A stretch of 64,000 nt of DNA from Acanthosepion esculentum (Eukaryota; Mollusca; Cephalopoda; Sepiida; Sepiidae). The stretch spans positions 20,436,185-20,500,184 of the forward strand of contig OZ038496.1 of NCBI GenBank assembly GCA_964036315.1, given 5' to 3'. A model generated the notes under the pieces. It had not been told where the DNA came from and searched no databases. It saw only the letters and a program-made list of their open reading frames with translations. Numbering within the stretch: position 1 is the stretch's first letter; every line of letters begins with the position of its first letter. Positions 21,783 through 33,195 of the stretch are shown piece by piece. The translations under genes were made by a program, and so were the position numbers.

Positions 21783-21933
21783 AGATTGAGGTAACAGCTC
21801 AAACAGGTATGCCCACTAATAGATTGAGGTAACAGCTCAAACAGGTATGCCCACTAATAGATTGAGGTAACAGCTCAAACAGGTATGCCTACTAATAGAT
21901 TGAGGTAACAGCTCAAACAGGTATGCCCACTAA
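21783..21933. repeat. Four copies of a 38-bp tandem repeat
   Basis: The unit begins AGATTGAGGTAACAGCTCAA and ends GTATGCC(C/T)ACTAAT. The four copies are nearly identical, implying recent expansion, and start 3 bp beyond the TA flanking the Tigger-like element. Confidence 0.95.
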
Positions 21934-22404
21934 AAATAACATTTATCATAATTAGAAATAATGTCAGGTAAAAATCCTTTCAAAAAATTACTTTTAGAAA
22001 AATCTTATAAATGCTCACGATGTCTTGCATAATATCTACAGAATCACACCCGAAAGTTAAATTATTTTTTCTCACTTCTCAAAGTATACTTAGGAATAAA
22101 TAGTTTTTCAATTGACAAAAATATTCACCTTCAGGCATCTGGCCCAACTCACAAAGTTTGTTTTTCTATGGGATCAGAGAACTAAAAAAAAAAAAAATAC
22201 AAAACCCAACTTATCAGTGAAAATAACTTTGTACTTGACAGCAAAAAGTGTCAGAAGAGACAAATATAGTGCCTTGTACTACTGAGACCCTCGGGAAATA
22301 GACTATCATAACAACATTTGTACAGAGATCAGTCTGTAAATATATCACGTCTTTTCACCAGATCTTGTTATTTATTTGCTGTTATTTTTGTTTTCACAGT
22401 TTGC
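21934..22404. other. Intronic sequence, nothing recognised
   Basis: No element recognised. Confidence 0.4.
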
Positions 22405-22770
22405 ATAAGAAGGTAATGTCTTACTACAATCATATAACCAGTATCATGAAACAGAGATTTTATTTCATTTTTCATGGTATATATAAGTAGGTATTATCTT
22501 GTTGCCTCTAGAAAGCCAGTATCAGGAAACAGGTTTTTATTTTATTATTTATTATCTATATAAGGAGATACAATCCTGCTACATATGGAAAGCCAGTATC
22601 AGGAAGCAGGTTTTTATTTTATTATTTATGGTTTACATATTAAGATATTATCTTGCTACGTCTAGAAAGCCAGTATCAGGAAACAGGTTTTTATTTCATT
22701 GCTCATGGTTTACATATGGAGATATTATATTGCTACATCTGGAAAGCCTGTATCAGGAAACGGATTTTTT
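22405..22770. repeat. Five copies of a 77-bp tandem repeat
   Basis: The marker GAAAGCCAGTATCAGGAAAC recurs at 22511, 22588, 22665 and 22742, exactly 77 bp apart, with a more diverged first copy around 22434. The open frame at 22499-22774 translates the same DNA in three successive phases (77 is not divisible by 3), so its apparent repeats differ (LESQYQETGF, WKASIRKQVF, SRKPVSGNRF). That argues against protein coding. Confidence 0.9.
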
Positions 22771-23355
22771 TTAAGTTAAAAAATTCACACAATTATTTTA
22801 ATTATTATCTTAGTACAATTTCAAACTTGAAATTTGTAAATAACAGTTAAGTGACTTAGCTTAAGTCTAATAATTCAGTAAATATCAGTGATCCTTTTCA
22901 CACTGTATTGATATTATGATAAAATTATGATAAAATGATAAAAATTCAATATTTTTTTTTATTCTAACAAGCATCACATGATGCTAATCTGCAAAACTTA
23001 TCCCCCCCCCCCAAATTTTCCATTATTTTTCATGAATAGATGAGTCTATTTATGTAGTTTTTACTTTTTTATTGATGGAGATGAATACAGAAATTTTTGC
23101 CTTAAAAGTATAAATGATCAACTTTGTTTTGTTTTACTGTTTGCCATTTTGCATGCTGGCTTGATAAATTGATTAGGTTAAGTAAATTAAACAGTTTGCG
23201 TATTTGTTCAGAATAAGATAATAGTTTCAGATGTTTATCTAAAGTTTGATATTTATATCAATAGGCATTAAGATTTATCATCTTTATATGTGATTTTTAA
23301 ACTTAAACTTAAAACCTAATATTTGATAATGGCAGTGGTATGATTAATCATTTTC
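22771..23355. other. Intronic sequence, nothing recognised
   Basis: Poly-C run of 10 at 23003-23012. No coding or repeat assignment. Confidence 0.4.
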
Positions 23356-23359
23356 ACAG

Positions 23360-23860
23360 AATAAAGATTCAGTATTCTTTAACTGAGCTATTAGCATTAC
23401 TATTCATTGAAATTTGTAAAATCTTTCTCTTAAAACAAGTTTTCAAGAAAATATGTTTCTCAAGTCCACTAACTGTTATTGCTCTTTCCAGTTGGCATTC
23501 ATTGACCGAGCAGCCAGTGCTACTTTTGGTTGAAATTTATAAAATCTTTCTCTTAAAACAAGTTTTCAGGAAAATAGATTTCTCAAGTCCACTAACTGTT
23601 ATTGCTCTTTCCAGTTGGCATTCATTGACCGAGCAGCCAGTGCTACTTTTGGTTGAAATTTGTAAAATCTTTCTCTTAAAACAAGTTTTCAGGAAAATAG
23701 ATTTCTCAAGTCTATTAACTGTTATCATGCTTTCCAGTAATGATATGGGTTTCCTTCCTAACCTTTCATATGAAGTAGTGTAGAAAGATAAAATCTTGAT
23801 TACGTCATTATTTTCTCTTCTAGTTATGTGTGTTATCAATTTTAGTTGTTGTTGAAAGGC
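23360..23860 (+). repeat. Three copies of a 123-bp (41-codon) tandem repeat
   Basis: The marker GTTGGCATTCATTGACCGAG occurs at 23491 and 23614, 123 bp apart, with a diverged leading copy at 23370. Because the unit is a multiple of three, both strands stay open: + frame 23340-23783 with KIFLLKQVF repeats and minus frame 23537-23863. Parts of the unit recur inverted at 3060-3115 and singly at 24140-24350, where non-repeat flanks such as AAAATCTTGATTATGTCATT also match 23790. It is a dispersed repeat amplified locally, not a gene. Confidence 0.85.
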
Positions 23861-23879
23861 CACAGTATATCAAATAAGA

Positions 23880-24365
23880 AATAATAGAAAATGAAAGCAA
23901 ATCTAAAAAACTATACCTGTTGGTAATCAATAAAGTTAACAGTGATTAATACACAACAAAGAAAATATATACATTTTATTGATATTTTCTAGAATCATAA
24001 TTAGTGTAATTCATTGTAAAGTGTTGTTGAACTTATTGACTTATCTTTTGCTTGCTTTAAACATTCTAAGTGGTTGTAGAATAATGGTGATAGTAATATT
24101 AGATGTTTCCTTATAAGGAAACATTTGATATTTATTGACTGAGTTGACAGTACTACTTTCAATTGAAATTTATAAAACCTTTTTTCTTAAAACAGTTTTT
24201 CAGGAAAATATGTTTCTCAAGTTCAGTTACCACTTTTTCCAGTATTGATGGGGTTAGGGGGTCCTTCTTAACTCTTGTTTGAAGTTGTGTGAAAAGTCAA
24301 AATCTTGATTATGTCATTATTTTCTCTTAGAGTTACATGTGCTATTCATTTTTGTTCTTGCTGCT
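23880..24365 (+). repeat. Palindromic dispersed repeat copy with perfect CCTTATAAGG core
   Basis: 23885-23995 matches 2941-3040. A 22-bp perfect palindrome at 24103-24124 centres on CCTTATAAGG, followed by a single diverged copy of the 123-bp unit at 24135-24235 and the flank shared with 23745-23860. The 23.36-24.36 kb block is therefore a duplicated repeat locus. Confidence 0.6.
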
Positions 24366-25929
24366 GATGAAAGTGATGTGGTTTCTGTTAATTGGTACAA
24401 TTCTTTGTTTAAGATTCTGTAGCACCAATCCACAAGGTTTGAAAAAGGATCCTCCTCACAAAGACCTACATGCTTCATTAGCTCAAAGCCAACCGAATAT
24501 TTTTTATAGAAATATTTTGAGAAATGTTTCTTCCTTCTGAATAATAATTCTGGTTAAATAGTCAGCCTCTCTTAGGTTAGAAGATGACTGAATATTTCCA
24601 TTTTCTCCAAGGGAATCTAAACATTGTTACGATTCAAAAGGTGCAAGTCTTTCATGTTACATCCCACAAATTCTAAAGGGGAAAATAAAATAGGATTATC
24701 TATTGTTAATCTGTTTTTATTCTTGTAGTTGCTTACAAGTCAAAAAGAAAAAAACAAAAACAAATTGAATGAGACAGGAAATATTCACAAGATTGTGACT
24801 CTGTCAGAAACATAATGAGTTTATCTAGCAAGATCCTCTCATGAGACGAAAATGTTCACCATGATTCTCTTCCACAAATCTTGACTTACATCCTGTCAAA
24901 AATTCATGGAAATCAGATTATGCTTTTAAGAATTTTTTTTTCTCTCTTTTGTTGTAATTCTCATTTTCTGTAAATATTTTTTCTCTTGTAAACTTCACTG
25001 AATTTATATTCTTTGTTGCAAATCAGTCGCTATTTTGTAATCATTCCAGCCCAAATTCTAATGTATATTGTGTTGCACAATCTAAAACATAAATAAAACC
25101 ACTTATGTGTATCATTTAATATCTGATTTATTTCTGTTTACCTTAGAAGCTGCATTGTAGTTTGCGTTCCTGAGAAGTATTTCAACTAAGCTCTTATTCT
25201 GTATTATTCTGTTCTAGAATTTATTTACAGTGGGCTCACAAGGGGACAGTTGGCATTCTCAGAAAATTTTACAGGTGTTATGTGCTATATCTCATCTGAA
25301 AATAGATACTTTGGGGAATTCCAAAATTGGTTTAACTGTGTCCTAATTCCAAGAATTTGTCAAGTTATGATCATTTGAAGTTAATCAAAACTCACATATG
25401 TTTATTCATTTACTTTCAGATGATCAATTTTGAATAGCTATTTTTTCTGCCTCTTTTGCTTGGAAAACTTGTTGAAATGAATGTCATAAGAGACAGACAG
25501 GTTTAACCTGACACTGTTTTTATGGGGGGCCCTACCACACAATATTCAGCCAAATTAATATAAATTTTTGCTATATTTTGCCTGCTTTTTTGTCACTGGG
25601 AGAACTTCAAATAGCTGTTACAAAAAGTGATCCCAATATTTGTCCATTACAATGTAAGTTCCCAATTATTTAAACAATTTAAATCTGCAAAATGTAAAAA
25701 CGAATTGTTCTTTGAAAGGTATTTAAAATGCACTCAGTTCTTTTTATATGTTGAATTGAATATTATACACTTTTGGCATCATATTCAGGGCATCAGTTAT
25801 CAATTGTTGAATTAACTTTCTTTGTATTTATCAGAAAATCATGATATAGACCTCTATTCCTCTGTTTTTTATGGATTGCTGAATCCATTTTTGTCACTGG
25901 AAATTCCTCCAAAAGTTTTCTTTCTTTCT
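24366..25929. other. Long intronic stretch, nothing recognised
   Basis: About 1.5 kb with no LINE or SINE landmark, no long microsatellite and only short chance frames, such as 24337-24540 and 25627-25815. Confidence 0.45.
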
Positions 25930-26570
25930 ATCTGCCATGTCCTTTCAGGACGTAGGCGGTCATGGCTCTCCACCTCCCTCTATCCCTTGCAGCTCTCAAC
26001 AAGTTCCTTCCCCCTGCCACCTCCCCCAGACCACGTTCTGTCATCCACTTGCTTCAGGCCACTAGGTATGTCATGTGTTGTTTTCCCTTGTCTCTTTCCC
26101 TCTATTTGACTCATGAGTATCAGATTCTCCAGGCCTTCCTTCTTTATTATGTGTCCCAGGAACTTCAGCTGCCTCTTCCTGATGTTAAGTATAAGCCTCC
26201 TCTTTGTTTGCATCCTCTCTAAGACCTCATCATTGCTCACATGCTCAGTCCATGGTATCCTTAGCATCCTTCTGTAAAACCACATCTCCATTGTCTCTAG
26301 TCTCTTTTTCATCTTCGAGGAAAGCGTTCAACATTCACTACTGTAAAGAAGGACAGATGTCAGATAACAGCTCAGTATTCTTTTCTTCGTTTCCAAAGAA
26401 ATCCTTCTTTCTCACAATACTCTAGCTTTTAGAATGCATCCTTCACCATCCCAATACATCTACGGATCTCAGTGTCACATTTACGCTTCCCAGATGTTTA
26501 AACTTCTGCGTCTGCTTGATTCTAGTGTTCTCAACCTGCAAATAGCATTTCGGACTCATCCTTTAACTGA
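25930..26570 (-). mobile_element. LINE family B, best-preserved copy (RT C-terminal region)
   Basis: The minus frame at 25980-26312 reads KKRLETMEMWFYRRMLRIPW, TEHVSNDEVLERM, then IRKRQLKFLGHIIKKEGLEN and IEGKRQGKTTHDIPSGLK, the C-terminal end of an endonuclease/reverse transcriptase polyprotein of non-LTR type. Similar proteins are often mislabelled craniofacial development protein 2-like in mollusc annotations. The 3' tail (+ strand GGACGTAGGCGGTCATGGCT at 25949) is followed on the minus strand by the usual AAAGGACATGGCAG end. Upstream coding text continues to about 26570. The domain is truncated and non-functional. Confidence 0.8.
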
Positions 26571-26957
26571 TGACCATGCATTCTATTTATGAGAGTTATT
26601 TTGTGTTTGATGCTCCAAAAGTCTAGAAGGGTTAAATGGAAAAGTTAAGCTCTTTTCAAGAATGTTGGCTCTTCACTGTCAGGTAAGCTTTCTAGACCTA
26701 AACCATTATTTTATAATTAGAAATGTGAAAGTTATCTTAATCTAACCCTTAAGTAGGATTGACATTAACACCATTCTATAATTGAGCTGAAAATCATTTA
26801 GGGGGCTCAAAAACTATAAATATCTGCTTGGCTCTATTTTACAGTGGTAAATATTACAGGTTTTAGTTTACAAAATATTCTGCTTTACTTTTTGAAATAT
26901 CTTCAAGATCATAAATATTTTGATTGTGCTACATGTTATTTTTCATAAAGATTTCAG
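26571..26957. other. Intronic sequence upstream of an exon-like block
   Basis: No repeat recognised. The last 25 bases form a modest polypyrimidine/AG acceptor context. Confidence 0.35.
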
Positions 26958-27069
26958 TTTGAATTGTATTCCATTGCAAGAATTGTTCAGACAGTTGAAC
27001 TTATTATGCCATCAGGTTTAAGTCTGTCATTTCCACAGCTGCCTTCAGGTGTTCATAATGAAAGAGAAG
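26958..27069 (+). CDS. Candidate exon of unknown identity
   Basis: The block is preceded by AAAGATTTCAG and followed by AAG|GTATTTTA. Its 112 nt are open in one frame: FELYSIARIVQTVELIMPSG-LSLSFPQLPSGVHNERE, ending in phase 1. It is less AT-rich than its surroundings. I recognise no family, and it does not match the CH-domain sequence expected next to the navigator exon. Chance splice-like framing is quite possible. An alternative is the edge of a decayed repeat. If real, it would be an exon of the same + strand gene or an alternative 5' exon. Confidence 0.22.
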
Positions 27070-27189
27070 GTATTTTACTTTTATTTCATTTAATTTTACT
27101 TTATTCTATTTTTTGTTTTTTAAAATCTGCTTACAGATTATATATTAGAAAACAACTCATGAATATATGTTGTAACCTAGGGAAGGTTA

Positions 27190-27440
27190 CTGAATAGAAT
27201 AATCACACAAAGGTTGGTAATGAATGGTAATACTTAGGACAAGAACAGCACATATAAGATTTGCTAGCAGCACGTAGAAGTAGTAGTCAACTGCTAGAAG
27301 TGAGTCAAGTGAATTCCACAATGAATCTCCAGCGGCAGACCAACATACAGTATTTACTACTGTATTTATGTGAATGGGGACGTACCCATTATTGTCCGTA
27401 GGTATGCTACAACAATATATCAGCTTAAACATTGGGCTAA
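27190..27440. repeat. GC-richer island, possible solo LTR of unknown family
   Basis: The block from about 27210 to 27412 is more complex and GC-richer than its flanks. Read on the minus strand it begins near TGTTGTAGCATACCTACGGA and ends near AAGTATTACCATTCA, a TG...CA framing. No matching 5-bp flanking duplication was found. The minus frame at 27187-27432 has no recognised domain. Confidence 0.25.
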
Positions 27441-29114
27441 CAACTACAATAACATGAAGAACAAGTTTAGTTTACTAAATAAATATTGGTACTTTAACTT
27501 TTCAAAGATATAAACAATGCAGTACCTTCCAGTTTAAATTTTTTTTCAATTTACAGTTTTTGGCATATTTTAGCTATTTGTAAGAAATATTTTACATTAT
27601 GAAGTTTTTATTATTCCTCTTTACATTATAGGTTTTTTTTTCTTTCATTCTCTAATCTGTTCAAATTTAAGTTCTAGATATGTTTATCTCTCTGTTTAAA
27701 TATACTATTAGCCATTAAATAATTTTCTATTTATACATGTGGGTTATTCTTTTCATTCTAGTTATTTGCATTTGCTCTTGTTTTAAAGGATAACCCTACT
27801 TGAAATATGTTTTAAAAATGGACACAAATTTGAGCTCTCCAAATATAAGAGTTAAAAAATGACACAATATTGAATTTGCAAGATAATTTTGCATAATAGT
27901 TTCATTAAGATCAATGAAGTTTCTTCCATTAATCTACACTTTTTTATAAAACTTTTCTTTAAGTATAAATTTTTAATCAACGATTTCCAATCTTCTTACT
28001 CTATGACTTTTGAAGTGTATGATGACAAAGTGGTTTGTCCATCTATCTTAAAATAGGACTAAACACTTAAAACAGAATGTAGCAGCCATTCCTAATCCGT
28101 TCTGTTCAAAAATAAACTGTTATTCTATAACAGAATATTAGATGTGATTGAATACATTCTAAAATTTACATTATGATGACAGCATAATCTGAAAGTCAAT
28201 CGGCTTATTAAATGTTCAAGTTCCGAAAAAACAAAAGTTCCTTAAAACCAAAGTACTCTCAGAATTGCTTAAAGATTAAAATGATTTTTTAACTTCAAAG
28301 AAAAATGTTTTTCCTTTTTATATTCAAATGCTTTTAAAAAGTAAAATTTGATCAGAAAAAGCAGCATACTCTCTCCATTTCTCTGATTCTTGATTTTTAC
28401 CTTTTTAATATGAGGTCTATACAGGAAAGATCCAGACTTTTGATATTAATAAAAAAGTTTTTTGTCTAGGCACCTTAGTCCTCTTCAAACTACTCCCATT
28501 GGGACTTCAGTATCCCTTTCATTTTCTGAAACCGTCCACAATTTCTACTTTCAGGATTACCATCATTTGCCTTATTCTCCTTAATCTCTTTCCCAGTATG
28601 AAATATCCTCCCATTTTATGATAATTATAGCTTTGGAAAAATTTAGGAAACAGATTGTGTCAAATCTGGACTGTTGGAGGTGAGATTTGACAATGTTTTG
28701 TCCCAAATACTCGACAAATTTCATTGTAAATGTGATGGCTACACAGTACACAAACTCACTCATTGATATTTCACTGCCAACTAATTAAATTTGCAGCAGT
28801 TTTTGCTTTTTTCTACCCTTCATAAAAAAGCAAAACCAACTGGAAGAGATTAGAAGCAGAGAGAGCAATCTCAGATCTTCATTCCACATTCCAGCTCTGT
28901 CTGCCACACCTGCAGAAGAGACTGCTATGCAAACATTGAACTGATAAGTCACTCAAGACACTGCTCACAAAAGGACTGAATTTTGACCAAATATAAGGTT
29001 GCTATCATTATCTTGTGAGATACCTACTAAATAGTCACCTTAACAAATCTAGAAAATGAATTGACTAAAAACTTGTTCAGGTGACTATTTATTCTTCTTT
29101 TATTGTGTAATCTG
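27441..29114. other. Long intronic stretch, nothing recognised
   Basis: About 1.7 kb of AT-rich sequence. A GC-richer patch at 28850-28985 was examined but could not be assigned. Confidence 0.45.
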
Positions 29115-29345
29115 GATGTGCAGGTGGTGTAATGGCTTGCAGCTTGGAAGGAGAAATCAGCAATCAGTTCAAATTCCACTAGTTTGTTACATTCACTTTC
29201 ACACAAATACCCTTGAGAAAGGTATAAATCTATTACTTCTCCCCAAAACTATGGGTTAAATAGTAGGACAGACCGGGCTATCCAGCCTTGACTAGCAACC
29301 AGTCTAGGAGAAAGAAAACTCTGAATTCTCAAAGTAAATGGAACT
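29115..29345 (+). repeat. tRNA-headed SINE copy
   Basis: A-box-like GGTGGTGTAATGGCTTGCAG at 29123, B-box-like CAGTTCAAATTCCACTAG at 29165, then TTTGTTACATTCACTTTCAC, CCCTTGAGAAAGGTATAAAT, AACTATGGGTTAAATAGTAG and CTATCCAGCCTTGACTAGCA. This is the window's clearest complete head-plus-body copy of the family that is joined to 5S rRNA sequence at 33808-34460. Confidence 0.7.
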
Positions 29346-29399
29346 TGTTAGTGTGGGAACATGTGATTATCTAAAATCAGACTTTCAGTGTTCCACCTT

Positions 29400-29625
29400 T
29401 TTTGTTATTGTTGTTACCATGTTCAATGCCAGTGAACATTAATTAACATTTTCCCTCTTTCACCAGCTTTTGAATAGGAGTAGAGGTTTATCCCTTCTTT
29501 CCCGCTTAGGATTGTGTTTCCAGTTCCTTCTAAAGTCTTTTCTTTCTCTTTCATTTCCAGTAGCTCCTTGCATCTCAGTGGTATTATCACCTTGTTTGGG
29601 CTTAAATTTTTTTTAATTACATAAC
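29400..29625 (+). mobile_element. LINE family A 3' tail (variant shared with 45040-45222)
   Basis: TTTTGAATAGGAGTAGAGGT-TTATCCCTTC and AGGATTGTGTTTCCAGTTCC are matched at 45075-45140, and the end TCTCAGTGGTATTATCACCT-TGTTTGGG plus A/T tail matches 45180-45220. The two form a subfamily of 3' ends lacking readable RT. Confidence 0.65.
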
Positions 29626-30105
29626 ATTCCCCTTTTTGAAATTGGCAACTTGTCTACATTTTGTCCTCTACACATTGTTATGATTAATACCTATTTTCCA
29701 GTAATGCTATTTAGTCTCTAGGAAATTCCTTTTGTTCTATTTTTGTCAGACATCTCATCAGATAAAGCATTTCAAAAGGAGATATTAAATGGTATATTTT
29801 ATGGATGGAACAGAATAAGTGACTTCCTTCATTTTGATTTCATAAGCTTATTACAACTTATATACTCAAAGCAGACTTCTTCAAGATATAATATTCAAAG
29901 ACATGAGTTTGTCAGGCAAACGATTTTGATTTTTGTATACTTCTTTCCAGACTATGAACCTGATTTTGTAAGAGAAGATGAAGTAAAACTTTAAAAAAAC
30001 GAAAAAATGCCAAATGCCATCTATACACAGACAATCACAACTCTCTAGAGATTCATATTATCTGTGAATTGCCATGCATTTTTTTGAAAAATAATGGAAT
30101 GCTTT
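29626..30105. other. Intronic sequence with an unassigned 83-codon frame
   Basis: The frame at 29743-29994 (+) starts at TTG and reads through GIFYGWNRISDFLHFDFISL to FPDYEPDFVREDEVKL. It has no ATG near the start, no clear splice sites and no recognised family. I treat it as a chance frame. Confidence 0.35.
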
Positions 30106-30109
30106 CTCA

Positions 30110-30285
30110 TTCATTCTCTATACTTTGGAATTCAGAGTTTTCCTTTTCCTATACTAGTTGCCACCCAAGACTATAAAACTCATACTCTACTATTTAACCC
30201 ATAATTAGTGTGAAAGTGAATGCAACACACTAGCTTGGTCCACTGATTTTACTCTCCATGTTAACAATCATTACATGACCTTTAT
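30110..30285 (-). repeat. SINE copy, minus strand
   Basis: The complement contains ATGGGTTAAATAGTAGAGTA, ACTTTCACACTAATTATGGG and CAACTAGTATAGGAAAAGGA, matching the body of 29115-29345 in reverse. Confidence 0.6.
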
Positions 30286-30509
30286 GCTTTGTTAAAAATA
30301 TGGTACTCTGTCCCATAATAGTTGTTAAATTTACAAATGTATCTCATACAATAATGTAACAGCTCTTAATGGACAGAGGTAGTGTCATTTACAGAAAGAA
30401 AGTTCAGTAAATACACAAAAATAGACAGGAATGTAAGATAAGGATGTAACTTCTCTATTCAACCTTATTCAATGAATTGGAGACACCAAGCAAGAACAAA
30501 AAGATTAAA

Positions 30510-31030
30510 TAACCTAGTAAATGTTTTAACAGAGTGCAAAAAATGTAACACTAAAATGTAAACGGATAGCAAAAATGCCTTCCAAAAGCTAAGCAAAAAT
30601 ATTAATAAACAGGAAAATTTAATTAGAAACAAAGAAAAGAATACTGAATGTTTACATAATATCAGTACTGTATGGCAGTAGATGCTGGACAATCTCCTCA
30701 CAGATAAAGAAGAGATTTGAGGCAACAGAAATGTGGTTCTACAGAAGGATGATGAGAATACCTGGGACTGAGCAATGAAGAAGTTTTAGAGAAAATGTAA
30801 ACCAAAAGGACAATTATACTTAGAATCAGAAAGAGAAAGTTAAAATATCTCGGATGCATAATGAGGAAAGAGGGATTGGAGTATTTAACACTCAAAGGAC
30901 ATATTGAAGAAGCAAATACCTAAGAAACTTGTGTAAACAGTTAACAGACAGGGAGGGGAAAGGATAGCAAAACAGCAAACCTTACTAAAAGCTTATGGTA
31001 TATAGAGATGAAGGTTACATAAGTGAAGGT
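30510..31030 (+). mobile_element. LINE family B fragment
   Basis: AATATCAGTACTGTATGGCA-GTAGATGCTGGACAATCTCC corresponds to an ISVLYGSRCWTISS-type block. It is followed by GAAATGTGGTTCTACAGAAG-GATGATGAGAATACC (EMWFYRRMMRIP), then KLKYLGCIMRKEGLEYL-like text near 30837 and AAAGCTTATGGTATATAGAG at 30987. Frameshifted. Confidence 0.75.
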
Positions 31031-31118
31031 CAAATTTACTGTCTATAGTACCATTCTTATTGTTGACTCCATTTGGTTACAGTGTTTGGTTGACTATCAT
31101 TTTAGTCCTTTTTGTGAT

Positions 31119-31430
31119 TTAAGAATTCATACAGGGTTGTTGTGTTTTTGGCTGACAAATTAATTTGTTGAATTCATCCTTTCTTCTTCTTTTTCTTCTT
31201 GAGTTGCATGTCCAGTCAAACTCAACATCCGATGAATCTCCAACCCTTGTATCTCGAACTGCTATATCAAACCAATTCCCCACTTCTTCTCTTGCTTCTG
31301 CTGCACACATGGTTTTTTTCTTCTTTTTATTGGGCCTGGCATGTCTGCTGTTACCATTTGATTTTTGGCGGGACATGTTTTCATTGGTTGATTTTTTTTT
31401 TTTTTTTTTCTGACGTTCACTGACCCACAT
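31119..31430 (-). CDS. Lys/Arg-rich ORF of unknown function, possible pseudogene or exon
   Basis: The minus frame encodes about 103 residues. A Met lies just before poly-Lys (from an oligo-T run at 31389-31410), then MSRQKSNGNSRHARPNKKKK, then an acidic stretch EEVGNWFDIAVRDTRV-GDSSDVEFDW, then CNSRRKRRRKDEFNKL. The alternation of basic clusters resembling nuclear localisation signals with an acidic centre looks more protein-like than its neighbours, and base composition is more balanced. No domain is recognised and no promoter or splice sites were identified. It could be a LINE ORF1 fragment or a retroposed exon. Confidence 0.25.
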   Translation of the reverse strand: MWVSERQKKKKKKSTNENMSRQKSNGNSRHARPNKKKKKTMCAAEAREEVGNWFDIAVRDTRVGDSSDVEFDWTCNSRRKRRRKDEFNKLICQPKTQQPCMNS

Positions 31431-31589
31431 AAGCTATGTCTGGATTCTGTAAGTCACCGAGGATAGGAACAATAGAAAGAAGGAAAAGAAGTATATGTAA
31501 TAGAGAGAGAGAGAGTTTTCTTTGTCACTCTCTTAGTAAAAAAGGAAAGTGTATATTTCCATATGGTATTACTACTACCTAATCCTGCT

Positions 31590-31675
31590 ACAAGCTACAA
31601 ATGACAGGAAATTGTGGAGAGCCATGTTGGCCAATGTTCTGAAGAGTTACGGTACAAAGAAGGATTATAAGAATT
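31590..31675 (+). mobile_element. LINE family B 3' tail
   Basis: CTACAAATGACAGGAAATTG-TGGAGAGCCATG at 31593-31624, then GCCAATGTTCTGAAGAG, matches the terminal segment of family B copies at 6620 and 35505. Confidence 0.6.
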
Positions 31676-33080
31676 ATATGATTGAAAAAATGATTTTGTA
31701 TGGCAGGAAAAGTTATGTATAAATTCTATTACAAAATACAAGATTTTTTTCAGTGTTGAAACAGACAACAGAAAGCCACAGACAAAAAAAAAAGAAACTT
31801 GAAATATTTATTTTTCCTGCTTATCTACTAATTATATTGGTTCAGTTTTTGTCAAAGCTTAAACTATGAAGTCTCACTAATTATTTGGCTTAGTTATTAC
31901 CTCTCTTTCCTCTAATGTATTTAGAGCTACTCAAAAAATTGCTGATTCCCTTTCAATAACCTTTTTCTTTTTTTCTTGGTGCAGAAATGAATGGTTTCTC
32001 TTGTCTAAGACTTGCATAAAATCACCTCTAATTTCACCTCTGGTTCTCTATGTTTTAATATAATTTTTGTATTCTCAAGAATTATAGTCTTTTCAGGGTT
32101 TTCAATTAGTTTTGTCTGGTTTAGTACAGTTCTGTGTTGAAGAGAAGATGCCTAAAAAATATAGGTGTGGAAACAATAATTTGAAACTTTCTCTCACATG
32201 TGAATACACATTGTTTGAATTGAGATTACTTCCGAATTTTCAAATAAATGGGAACAAGATTCAAGGATTTTTTTTTTTTGTAAATATTCTTCCCACCTTT
32301 TCTCTCTTACTGATATTTTTCTTTTCTTCCTCATTTTCTCTGCCTCTTACAAAGTATTGTTTAGATGCGATTGCAATAGATTGAGGAAGTGAAGTGTATC
32401 AGTGTCTCAATTACACAAGGCAGGAAACATTTACTGATGGAATGAAATAAGCCAAAATTTGGTCACCAAGTCAAAGAGAGAAAGAGAATGTACATATTTT
32501 CGTATTAATTTCTTTCATGTCATTTCTACTTTGAACTCTTACTCAAGAATATACATTTGCCCTGTCCACTGGTCTAGAATCATTTGATTACCATAAAAAA
32601 ATGTTGTTATGCTTCCAATAATGCTAAAAGACTTGTTTTCAGCTTGACGTTTCTTCTGCTATTATATGACCATTTGTGATAATATACTTTTCTATAATTC
32701 TCTCTTCATTCTTCTCCTGACGTTTTGTAGCTGCGCAAAATAAATTTGTTCTTTCTAAGTCGCAGAATCTCCAACAGCGACAACAGGTTCAGTATTGTTA
32801 TTGATATATGAAAGTGAATAATATATCTTAAAATTTTATACATATGTTATTTTATATATTTTATACATATCCACACACACATGCAGACATGGGCCTTTTT
32901 TTGACCAAACGTTTATGGCCATGGTGCAGCTGTCATACATATAAATGTGTATGAATAATTTACTAATGATCCCACAACACACACATTAACTTTCTTCCAT
33001 GTAGCTTATTCTTGTCAATACATTTTTCATCATCAAATTGGCAGTGTCTTTTAGCCTTGCAGGCCAAGACAAACTCAAAC
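31676..33080. other. Long intronic stretch, nothing recognised
   Basis: About 1.4 kb of AT-rich sequence with T-rich patches. The frame at 32112-32384 has no recognised domain. Confidence 0.45.
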
Positions 33081-33082
33081 TG

Positions 33083-33084
<2 letters not shown>

Positions 33085-33114
<30 letters not shown>

Positions 33115-33138
33115 CACACCATCATCTACAGACAGACT

Positions 33139-33176
<38 letters not shown>

Positions 33177-33195
33177 AGTCTGTCTGTAGATGATG

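Noticed and set aside
21783..21933. CRISPR-like array, also considered at 43838-44385
   Set aside because: Units are contiguous without variable spacers and the genome is eukaryotic; these are minisatellites.
28850..28985. GC-richer patch that loosely resembled a LINE 3' end with Cys/His-type residues
   Set aside because: No frame gave a convincing motif and no second copy was found in the window.
29743..29994. 83-codon frame as a small gene or exon
   Set aside because: It has no ATG near the start, no matching splice sites and no family resemblance.
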